Assembly (NCBI GenBank): GCA_025935435.1
Contig: JAICVH010000217.1
Span: forward strand, 1 to 5,165
DNA length: 5,165 nucleotides
From: Burkholderiales bacterium
GTDB taxonomy: Bacteria > Pseudomonadota > Gammaproteobacteria > Burkholderiales > Casimicrobiaceae
Direction of reading: 5' to 3'
Shown here: positions 1-5,165 of the stretch, in pieces
Position numbering within the stretch: the first letter of the stretch is position 1
Layout: every line of letters starts with the position of its first letter
The notes under the pieces: model-generated
Seen by the model: the letters and a program-made list of their open reading frames with translations, nothing else
Database searches by the model: none
Told to the model about the DNA's origin: nothing
Program-made: the position numbers and the translations under genes

Positions 1-355
1 CGAGCGCGGCGAGGCCGGCTTCGGCGTGCCAGAACTCCTCGTCGGAACCGACGGTGTAGACGATGCGGCAGGCTTCCATCCACGCCTCCGAATCGCCGCC
101 CCCCATCGTCTTCAGCAGCCCGTGCCCTGCATGCGCATGGCAATCGATGAGGCCTGGCAGCACCGCCTTGCGATGCGCGTCCAGCGTCTTGCGGGCCCTG
201 TAACGGGGCAAGAGATCAGCAGCTGGGCCGACGTCGACGATGCGATCGCCGTCGATCGCGACGGTGCCGTTTTCGATCACGCGTCGCTCGGGATCGACGG
301 TGATGACCGTTCCGTGCGCGATCATCAGATCGATGGTACGAAGGGTTTGCGTCAT
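1..355 (-). CDS. Amidohydrolase family protein, N-terminal part (cut by window edge)
   Basis: The first 118 codons of a metal-dependent amidohydrolase lie here; the rest is beyond the left edge. The ATG at 355 overlaps the racemase stop as ATGA. The N-terminus forms the small beta-sandwich typical of the superfamily, with IDLMIAHGTVITVDPERRVI (8-27) and VAIDGDRIVDVGP (32-44). This leads into VLPGLIDCHAHAGH (65-78). H73 and H75 form the HxH metal-binding pair at the end of strand 1 of the TIM barrel. The following stretch, with GLLKTMGGGDSEAWMEAC (79-96) and a Trp-rich helix to residue 118, resembles the deaminase/chlorohydrolase (COG0402-like) branch more than D-hydantoinase, which usually has a GGIDVHTH-type motif. 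The remaining metal ligands, which would decide the activity, are outside the window. It probably hydrolyses or deaminates the compound handled by the racemase. Family confidence is good, but the reaction is unknown. Confidence 0.85.
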   Translation of the reverse strand, partial: MTQTLRTIDLMIAHGTVITVDPERRVIENGTVAIDGDRIVDVGPAADLLPRYRARKTLDAHRKAVLPGLIDCHAHAGHGLLKTMGGGDSEAWMEACRIVYTVGSDEEFWHAEAGLAAL

Positions 356-1131
356 GGGATCCTTGCCGCGTCTGTCGTGAGTTGCGTTGGATGGGGCGCC
401 GCGTAATCGGCGCGCTTGCTCGTCCGCAATCCAAGGGCGACCAGGCCTTCGGCCGTCTTCACCGCGATCGCGACGCCATCGATGATCGGGACGGCAAGAT
501 CGCGCGCGAGCCGCGGACCGAGCGCCGACATGCCGGCGCATCCCAGCACGATTGCGTCTGCGCCATCGTCGAGAAGCATTCGTTCCGCGCAATCCCGGAC
601 GCGCGTATAGATGGCGGGCGTCGCGTGCTCGAGTGAAAGCACCGGCACGCCCGCGGCACGCACCGCGACGCACGAATGCGTTGCGCCATACCGGACCACG
701 AGGTCCTCGATCACCGGAACCGCCGGATCGACCGTCGTGACGACCCCGAATCGGGCGGCGACGATCGCGGCGCCCTGCATCGCCGCTTGCGCGATGCCGA
801 TGACGGGGCCCGCGGCCAAGCGACGCGCAGCGACGAGGCCCGGGTCGTCGAAGCAGGCGATGATCGTCGCGTCGCAGCCGTCGCGCTCGCCACGCGCGAT
901 CTCGGCGAGCATCGGTTGCAGGCACCGTGCGTGATCGTCGGCGCCTTCGATGCTCGCCGGGCCCGTTTCCGGATTGCGGCCCACGATCTGCGTGCCTGGT
1001 TGTGCAACGCTCCGCGCGCAGGCCGCAATCGATTGCGTCATCGCGGCCGTCGTGTTCGGGTTCAGCACCAGCAGCTTGATCGTCCGACGCGCGGTTTCGC
1101 GACGTTCGACGCGCAGCGTATCGCTAGGCAT
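352..1131 (-). CDS. Asp/Glu/hydantoin racemase family protein
   Basis: This is a cytoplasmic cofactor-independent racemase of the Asp/Glu/hydantoin superfamily, in which two cysteines act as acid and base on opposite faces of the substrate carbon. The protein is 259 aa. The opening LLVLNPNTT (20-28) is the hallmark of hydantoin racemases. The first catalytic cysteine is C93 in IIACFDDPGL and the second is C198 in IVLGCAGM. Both contexts fit the hydantoin/allantoin racemase branch better than glutamate racemase MurI. A short N-terminal extension of about 17 residues, rich in Arg and Glu, precedes the usual first strand. The ATG at 1131 overlaps the ATPase gene by 8 bases and has a weak CAGG seven bases upstream. 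Its TGA at 354-352 forms an ATGA overlap with the amidohydrolase start. The position inside a transporter operon suggests it acts on the imported compound. Other superfamily activities (allantoin racemase, maleate isomerase, arylmalonate decarboxylase) remain possible. Confidence 0.88.
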   Translation of the reverse strand: MPSDTLRVERRETARRTIKLLVLNPNTTAAMTQSIAACARSVAQPGTQIVGRNPETGPASIEGADDHARCLQPMLAEIARGERDGCDATIIACFDDPGLVAARRLAAGPVIGIAQAAMQGAAIVAARFGVVTTVDPAVPVIEDLVVRYGATHSCVAVRAAGVPVLSLEHATPAIYTRVRDCAERMLLDDGADAIVLGCAGMSALGPRLARDLAVPIIDGVAIAVKTAEGLVALGLRTSKRADYAAPHPTQLTTDAARIP

Positions 1132-2167
1132 GGACGACCTGTCTCGCTGCTACGAGCGGCACCGGGATACGCCGCTCGGCAACCGCGTGGCAGGCGACCA
1201 ATGCGCCGTCGGCCTGCGCCAGCAGTTCGGGGCGCTCGGTGCGGCAGCGTCCGTTCGCATGCGGACACCGCGGATGAAAGGCGCAACCCGACGGTGGATC
1301 GAGCGGACTCGGAATCTCGCCCTTGATCGGCGGCCGCTCGACGCCGCGCGTATCGAGCCGCGGGAGCGCGGCAAGCAGGAGTTGCGTATACGGATGCTTC
1401 GGTGCATCGAACAGCACGCGAGTCGGCGCGACCTCGGTCAGGCGGCCGAGATACATAACACCGACGTCGTGCGACACATAGTTGATGACCGCCAGGTTGT
1501 GGCTGATGAACAGGCACGTCAGCGACAGTTCGCGCTGCAATCGGCGCAGCAGGTTCAGGATCTGTGCCTGCACCGATACGTCGAGCGCCGACGTCGGTTC
1601 GTCGCAGACGAGAAACGTCGGGTTGCCGGCGAGCGCGCGCGCAATCGATACGCGCTGGCGCTGACCCCCGGAGAACTCGTGCGGAAACTTTGCAGCGTCG
1701 GCGTCCGCCAGTCCGACGAGCCGCAGCAGTTCGTGCACACGTGGGGCGACCGCGTGCGCGGGCAGCAGTTTCTGGAACCGGATCGGCTCGGCGATCGCCG
1801 TGCCGACGCGATAGCGCGGATTGAGCGATGCGTAGGGATCCTGGAAGATCATCTGGATGCGATGGCCGGGCAGCGCCGCATCGGCGAAGCGGATCGTTCC
1901 CGACGTCGGTGCGTCGAGTCCCGCGATGATCCGCGCGAGCGTCGATTTGCCGCATCCCGATTCGCCGACGAGGCTGAATGTCTCCCCGCGACGGATGCTG
2001 AGGTTCACGCCATCGACCGCCTTGACCGAACGCTGCGGCGTGCCAAGTGCGCGTCGCACGATGCCGCCGGCAAGCGGGAAATGGCGGGTCACGTCACGCA
2101 CGTCGAGGCAGGTCGACGTATCGAGCGGGGTGCTCATCGTCGCGAGGGGGCTTGCTCGTGCAGTCAT
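1124..2167 (-). CDS. ABC transporter ATP-binding protein, DppF/OppF type
   Basis: This is the second ATPase, expected to pair with the DppD-type subunit below the permease dimer. It is 347 aa from the ATG at 2167, which overlaps the previous stop as ATGA. An in-frame ATG at 2137 (residue 11) would give 337 aa; neither has a strong Shine-Dalgarno, so the coupled upstream start is chosen. Motifs: Walker A GESGCGKS (68-75), Q-loop Q109 in FQDPYASLNPR, signature FSGGQRQR (165-172), Walker B FLVCDEP with D189 and E190, D-loop ALD (194-196) and H-loop H223. The AVDGVNLSI stretch (50-58) and FQDPYASLNPR are typical of the F-type rather than the D-type subunit. The C-terminal domain has HPYT (258-261) and cysteines C295, C301, C308 and C326, matching the spacing in the partner up to the last cysteine. 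The TAG stop at 1126-1124 lies inside the start of the racemase gene. Confidence 0.95.
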   Translation of the reverse strand: MTARASPLATMSTPLDTSTCLDVRDVTRHFPLAGGIVRRALGTPQRSVKAVDGVNLSIRRGETFSLVGESGCGKSTLARIIAGLDAPTSGTIRFADAALPGHRIQMIFQDPYASLNPRYRVGTAIAEPIRFQKLLPAHAVAPRVHELLRLVGLADADAAKFPHEFSGGQRQRVSIARALAGNPTFLVCDEPTSALDVSVQAQILNLLRRLQRELSLTCLFISHNLAVINYVSHDVGVMYLGRLTEVAPTRVLFDAPKHPYTQLLLAALPRLDTRGVERPPIKGEIPSPLDPPSGCAFHPRCPHANGRCRTERPELLAQADGALVACHAVAERRIPVPLVAARQVVHA

Positions 2168-3147
2168 CGGCCGTCGATGCGCATTCCGCCAGCGCGCCAG
2201 CACGCGACGCGCCGGTTGCCGATCGACTCGATCGGCGGACTCTGTGCGAGGCACTGTGCAACGACATCCGGGCAGCGCGGATGAAACGCACAACCGGCCG
2301 GGCGCGCATTGAGCCGCGGCATGGCGCCATCGATCTGCGCCAGCGTCACGACGGTTGCGCCCAGCGGCGGAATCGCCGCCATCAGGCCGCGCGTGTACGG
2401 ATGCACCGGCGCCCGTATGACGTCTTCGACCGTCCCCATTTCGACGATGCGCCCGGCATACATGACGGCAACGCGGTCGGCCGTTTCCGCGATCACGCCC
2501 ATGTCGTGCGTGACGAGCAGCATCGCGGTGCCGTGCTCGCGACACATTTTCTTCAGGAGCTGCAGCACTTGCGCCTGGATCGACACGTCGAGCGCGGTCG
2601 TCGGTTCATCGGCGACGATGAGCCGCGGCTCGGCACACAGCGCGAGCGCAATGACGATGCGCTGCCGCATGCCGCCCGAAAACTGGTGCGGATACGCGGT
2701 GAAGCGCGCCTCCGGCGCCGGGATGCCTACGGCGCGCATCAGCGCGATCGCGCGCGCGACCGCCTCGCTGCGGCTCACCGGCAAATGCGTCTGAATCGTC
2801 TCCACCAGCTGCTCGCCGATCTGCAGCAACGGGTTGAGGCTCATCAGCGGGTCCTGGAACACCGCGCCGATTTCCTTGCCGCGTATGCGCCGCATCTGCC
2901 GCTGCGACAGCGCGTCGATGCGGCGATCGCCAAGCCATACCTGACCGCCCGCGACGCGCCCGGGCGGATCGAGCAGGCCGAGGATCGCCATGCCGGTCAG
3001 CGACTTCCCTGCTCCTGATTCGCCAACGAATCCGAGTATCTCGCCCGGGGCAATCTCGAACGACACGTCGTCGAGCGCGAGCAGCACGCCACGCCGCGTC
3101 GGGATCTCCACGCGCAGGTTCTCCGCGCGCAGCAACGGCGTCGTCAT
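2164..3147 (-). CDS. ABC transporter ATP-binding protein, DppD/OppD type
   Basis: This is the first of two cytoplasmic ATPases that power the importer. It is 327 aa, the usual family size. Nucleotide-binding motifs appear in order and intact: Walker A GESGAGKS (42-49), Q-loop Q98 in FQDP, signature FSGGMRQR (156-163), Walker B LIVADEP with D180 and catalytic E181, D-loop ALD (185-187) and H-loop H214. The C-terminal oligopeptide/dipeptide transporter domain follows: HPYT at 249-252 and a cysteine set C286, C292, C299 and C316. In some structurally studied Dpp ATPases cysteines of this region bind a 4Fe-4S cluster, so one is plausible here. The ATG at 3147 overlaps the DppC-type stop as ATGA. 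The same frame continues open upstream to 4047, but that extension lies inside the permease gene and is not a domain of this protein. No clear Shine-Dalgarno is visible. Confidence 0.95.
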   Translation of the reverse strand: MTTPLLRAENLRVEIPTRRGVLLALDDVSFEIAPGEILGFVGESGAGKSLTGMAILGLLDPPGRVAGGQVWLGDRRIDALSQRQMRRIRGKEIGAVFQDPLMSLNPLLQIGEQLVETIQTHLPVSRSEAVARAIALMRAVGIPAPEARFTAYPHQFSGGMRQRIVIALALCAEPRLIVADEPTTALDVSIQAQVLQLLKKMCREHGTAMLLVTHDMGVIAETADRVAVMYAGRIVEMGTVEDVIRAPVHPYTRGLMAAIPPLGATVVTLAQIDGAMPRLNARPAGCAFHPRCPDVVAQCLAQSPPIESIGNRRVACWRAGGMRIDGR

Positions 3148-4100
3148 TTGAGCTTGGGGTTGAACACGTCGCGCAGCCAGTCGCCGAGCAGGTTGATGGC
3201 GAGAACGAGAATGACGAGACACACGCCCGGCATCACCGTCACCCACCACTCGCCGGAGAACAGCACCTCGTTGCCGATGCGAATCAGCGTGCCGAGCGAA
3301 GGCGACGTCGGCGGCACGCCGAGCCCGAGGAAACTCAGCGTCGCCTCGGTCAGTATCGCAAGCCCGAGCGACAGCGTCGCGATGACGAGCACGGGACCAA
3401 GCACGTTGGGCAGCACGTGGCGGAACAGTATGCGCAGCGGACCCATGCCGATCAGTCGCGCCGCGTGCACGTAATCCTTCGACTTCTCGACCAGCGTCGC
3501 GCCGCGCACCGTCCGCGCGTACTGCACCCACGTCGAGATTCCGATCGCAAAGATGACGACGGGCAGCGCAAGCTGCTCGTGCACCGACCGCGGCAGCAAC
3601 GAGCGGGACAACCCGTCGATCAAGAGCGCGACGAGGATCGTTGGAAAACTCAGCTGCATGTCTGCCACGCGCATGATCAGGTTGTCGATGCGGCCGCCCG
3701 CATAGCCGCTGACGAGCCCGAGCGTGACGCCGACGACCAATGCAAACAGCGTGGCGCAGAAACTGACCAGCAGCGAAATGCGCAGCCCATGCATCAGCAC
3801 GGACAGCAGGTCGCGTCCCTGCCCATCGGTGCCGAGTGGAAACGCGGCCTGGCCACCTTCGATCCACGCCGGTGGAATGCGTGCATTGGCAAGGTCGAGC
3901 GCCGCGGGGTCGAACGGATTCTGCGGCGCGAGCCACGGCGCGAACACTGCGATCAGAGCGAACAGCGCCAGCACGATCGCCGACACGACCGCCGTCGGCG
4001 AGCGGCGGAACGCATAGACGAAGTCGCTGTCGAGCGCGCGGCCCCATGCGGACGGCGCCTTGCCGTCCGGGACGGATGCGGTCGTGGTGGACGCGCTCAC
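3144..4100 (-). CDS. ABC transporter permease, DppC/OppC type
   Basis: This is the second membrane subunit and the heterodimer partner of the DppB-type protein. It is 318 aa from a GTG at 4100-4098 that overlaps the previous stop as GTGA. The frame stays open far upstream, to 4757, but that part lies inside the dppB-type gene and its translation is low-complexity and Arg-rich, so the GTG is preferred. The N-terminal OppC_N-like region (about 20-75) contains the first membrane segment (about 37-57) and the FAPWLAPQNPFDP stretch. The family hallmark LGTDGQGRDLLS is at 89-100. Further hydrophobic segments lie near 108-131, 147-163, 179-194, 233-255 and 287-306. The EAA loop is around VEKSKDYVHAARLIGMG (204-220), followed by the family TEATLSFLGLG motif (251-261). 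It ends in NPKLK, close to the common DPKL ending. There is no clear Shine-Dalgarno, so translation probably depends on coupling to the gene before it. Confidence 0.94.
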   Translation of the reverse strand: MSASTTTASVPDGKAPSAWGRALDSDFVYAFRRSPTAVVSAIVLALFALIAVFAPWLAPQNPFDPAALDLANARIPPAWIEGGQAAFPLGTDGQGRDLLSVLMHGLRISLLVSFCATLFALVVGVTLGLVSGYAGGRIDNLIMRVADMQLSFPTILVALLIDGLSRSLLPRSVHEQLALPVVIFAIGISTWVQYARTVRGATLVEKSKDYVHAARLIGMGPLRILFRHVLPNVLGPVLVIATLSLGLAILTEATLSFLGLGVPPTSPSLGTLIRIGNEVLFSGEWWVTVMPGVCLVILVLAINLLGDWLRDVFNPKLK

Positions 4101-5062
4101 GCGATTCGAACCCGCGGGTCGACGCGGAAGTACAGCAGGTCGACCACCGTATTGATCGTCACGAACAGCAGCGCGATCAGCACCAGGTAGGCGGCGATCA
4201 CCGGAATGTCTCCGAACGTGATCGCCTGAATGATCAGCAGACCCAGCCCCGGCCACTGGAACACCGTCTCGGTGATGATCGAGAACGCGATGAGCGAGCC
4301 GAGCTGCAATCCTGCAACGGTGATGACGGGGATCAGCGTGTTGCGCAGCGCATGGCGAAAATAGATCGAACGATCGGCGATGCCGCGGGCGCGTGCGAAC
4401 TTGATGTAGTCGGTGCGCAGCACCTCCATCATCTCGGAACGCACGAGGCGCATGAACAGCGTGAGCTGAAACAGCGCCAGCGTGATCGACGGCATGATCA
4501 GCGACTTGATCCCCGACGTCGTCAGCAGTCCGGTCGTCCAGCCGCCAAGCGACACGACTTCGCCGCGTCCGTACGCCGGCAGCCAGTTGAGCTCGACGGA
4601 GAAGATCAGGATCAGGATGATTCCGGTCAGGAACGACGGAATCGAAATGCCGACCAGCGACACCACCTGCAGCATTTGCGCGGGCCACGCATTGCGCTTG
4701 ATGCCGGCATAGACGCCCATCGGGATGCCGACGCCGAGTGCCAGCAAGGCTGCACACACGCTGAGCTCGAGCGTCGCGGGGACCCGTGCGACGAGCACCT
4801 GCGTGACTGGTTCGAGATTTCGATACGAGATGCCGAACTCGCCACGCACGGCGAGGCCGAGATAGTTGATGAAACGCACCGGCAGCGGCCGATCGAGGCC
4901 GAGTGCCGTGCGCATCTGCTGCTGCTGCTCGACGGTCGCGGTTTCGCCGAGCAGATTGTTGACCGGGTCGCCGATGTAATTGAACAACAGGAACGCGATG
5001 AACGAGACGCCGATCATCACCAGCGCCCCGTTCAGCAGGCGGGTCGACAGGAAACGGAACAT
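4097..5062 (-). CDS. ABC transporter permease, DppB/OppB type (peptide/nickel/opine family)
   Basis: This is one of two inner-membrane subunits that form the channel of a peptide-type ABC importer. The protein is 321 aa, normal for the family. It starts with the typical short cytoplasmic N-terminus and first membrane segment (about residues 9-30). A periplasmic stretch follows with the family pattern around GLDRPLPVRF (55-64) and GEFGISYRN (74-82). Five further hydrophobic segments lie near 98-120, 131-155, 187-206, 244-265 and 286-310. The EAA coupling loop that docks on the ATPases is EVLRTDYIKFARARGI (213-228), and the C-terminus carries the family ending DPRVRIA. The ATG at 5062 has a weak purine-rich GAGAG about six bases upstream. 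The TGA at 4099-4097 overlaps the GTG start of the next permease. Family assignment is secure; the transported substrate cannot be read from this protein. Confidence 0.95.
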   Translation of the reverse strand: MFRFLSTRLLNGALVMIGVSFIAFLLFNYIGDPVNNLLGETATVEQQQQMRTALGLDRPLPVRFINYLGLAVRGEFGISYRNLEPVTQVLVARVPATLELSVCAALLALGVGIPMGVYAGIKRNAWPAQMLQVVSLVGISIPSFLTGIILILIFSVELNWLPAYGRGEVVSLGGWTTGLLTTSGIKSLIMPSITLALFQLTLFMRLVRSEMMEVLRTDYIKFARARGIADRSIYFRHALRNTLIPVITVAGLQLGSLIAFSIITETVFQWPGLGLLIIQAITFGDIPVIAAYLVLIALLFVTINTVVDLLYFRVDPRVRIA

Positions 5063-5119
5063 CGTCGGCTCTCGAATCGTGGGGTGGGCCCCGGCCCGGC
5101 GGACGACACCACCATGTGG
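5063..5119 (-). other. GC-rich intergenic spacer ahead of the first permease
   Basis: This is the only apparently non-coding stretch of the window. It carries two small inverted repeats and, next to the permease start, a weak GAGAG ribosome-binding candidate. No AT-rich -10 or -35 pair is visible, so the operon promoter is more likely outside the window, upstream of a preceding gene. If the upstream partial frame is not real, this spacer could be the 3' end of the operon's own promoter region. Confidence 0.5.
5086..5097 (-). repeat. GC-only inverted repeat in the spacer
   Basis: The plus strand reads GGGCC, CC, GGCCC. As RNA this could fold as a four-base-pair stem with a four-base loop. It lies between the possible upstream stop and the permease start. 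There is no following T-run. It could stabilise the 3' end of an upstream message or slow ribosome access, but it may simply reflect base composition. Confidence 0.3.
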
Positions 5120-5120
5120 T
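5108..5120 (-). repeat. Small perfect inverted repeat (5-bp arms, 3-base loop)
   Basis: On the plus strand the arms ACCAC and GTGGT flank CAT. The transcript could form a short hairpin that touches the possible stop codon at 5122-5120. No T-run follows on the minus strand, so it does not look like an intrinsic terminator. The arms are short enough to arise by chance in GC-rich DNA. Confidence 0.35.
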
Positions 5121-5164
5121 CAGCGTTTCCGGGCGCGCCCCAGCCCCAACAGGTTGTAAGGGCT
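5120..5164 (-). CDS. Possible C-terminal end of an upstream gene (partial)
   Basis: One minus-strand frame enters from the right edge and reads SPYNLLGLGRARKR before a TGA at 5122-5120, 57 bases ahead of the permease start. Twelve of its fourteen codons end in G or C, matching the neighbours. In this kind of operon the gene before the first permease is usually the periplasmic substrate-binding protein, so this could be its C-terminus. Fourteen residues are too few to recognise a family, and the other two minus-strand frames also have no stop before the end of the window, so this is a tentative call based mainly on position. Confidence 0.3.
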   Translation of the reverse strand, partial: SPYNLLGLGRARKR

Positions 5165-5165
5165 C

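Noticed and set aside
1124..1131. The 8-base overlap as a frameshift or sequencing error joining ATPase and racemase
   Set aside because: Both proteins are complete with family-typical ends and intact motifs. Overlaps of this size are common between coupled genes.
950..2284. Long plus-strand open frame (444 codons) antisense to the racemase and the F-type ATPase
   Set aside because: It lies opposite two well-supported genes. Its translation is rich in Arg, Ala and Asp/His with no recognisable domain, as expected from the complementary frame of high-GC coding DNA.
2047..3018. Long plus-strand open frame (323 codons) antisense to the two ATPases
   Set aside because: Same reasoning: low-complexity Arg-rich translation opposite intact ATPase motifs, with no start signal of note.
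2168..4047. Upstream in-frame extension of the D-type and F-type ATPases and of the second permease (apparent proteins of 627, 473 and 537 aa)
   Set aside because: The extensions lie inside the preceding genes and read as Arg/Ala-rich noise. The start codons in the 4-base overlaps give family-normal lengths, so these are not fusions.
3417..4190. Plus-strand open frame (257 codons) antisense to the DppC-type permease
   Set aside because: The translation is Arg-, Asp- and Gln-rich with no domain, and it mirrors the permease codons. It is a shadow of the real gene.
4916..4927. CTG x4 run in the DppB-type gene (encodes four Gln)
   Set aside because: It is a short in-frame repeat within the variable Gln-rich segment after the first membrane helix. 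It is too short to be a convincing phase-variable tract, and changes by whole units would keep the frame.
5114..5165. Possible divergent plus-strand gene starting at ATG 5114 and running off the right edge
   Set aside because: Only about 17 codons are visible, there is no good ribosome-binding site, and third positions are less G/C-rich than in the minus-strand frame over the same bases. It cannot be excluded without more sequence.

Overview
The window is one compact, one-directional gene block read entirely on the minus strand. From 5' to 3' along the transcript (right to left in window coordinates) it holds two inner-membrane permeases, two ATPases, an Asp/Glu/hydantoin racemase and the start of an amidohydrolase cut by the left window edge. 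By eye the DNA is about two-thirds G+C, with strong G/C at third codon positions and many CG dinucleotides. This suggests a high-GC proteobacterium, perhaps Burkholderia-like, but that is an inference from composition and gene style and not from any marker gene.

Layout: 5123-5165 may hold the last codons of an upstream gene, plausibly a substrate-binding protein, ending in TGA at 5122-5120. 5063-5119 is a short GC-rich spacer with two small inverted repeats. 4097-5062 is a DppB/OppB-type permease, 3144-4100 a DppC/OppC-type permease, 2164-3147 a DppD/OppD-type ATPase and 1124-2167 a DppF/OppF-type ATPase. 352-1131 is a hydantoin/Asp-Glu racemase family enzyme. 1-355 is the N-terminal third or so of a metal-dependent amidohydrolase.

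Five consecutive junctions overlap: GTGA, ATGA, ATGA, an 8-base overlap at the racemase, and ATGA. Shine-Dalgarno signals at the internal starts are weak or absent. This indicates one polycistronic mRNA with translational coupling. Together the genes look like a catabolic or salvage module. The four transporter proteins would form a peptide/nickel/opine-type (PepT family) ABC importer, which needs a periplasmic binding protein, probably encoded just beyond the right edge. The racemase and amidohydrolase would then act on the imported compound in the cytoplasm. Racemase plus amidohydrolase is compatible with a chiral cyclic amide or ureide (hydantoin-like, allantoin-like) or a modified amino acid or peptide, but the sequence does not fix the substrate.

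No RNA genes, insertion sequences, CRISPR arrays, phage genes or convincing promoter or terminator were found. The window is mostly ordinary metabolic sequence. The points of real interest are the unusual enzyme-transporter pairing and the chain of overlapping genes.
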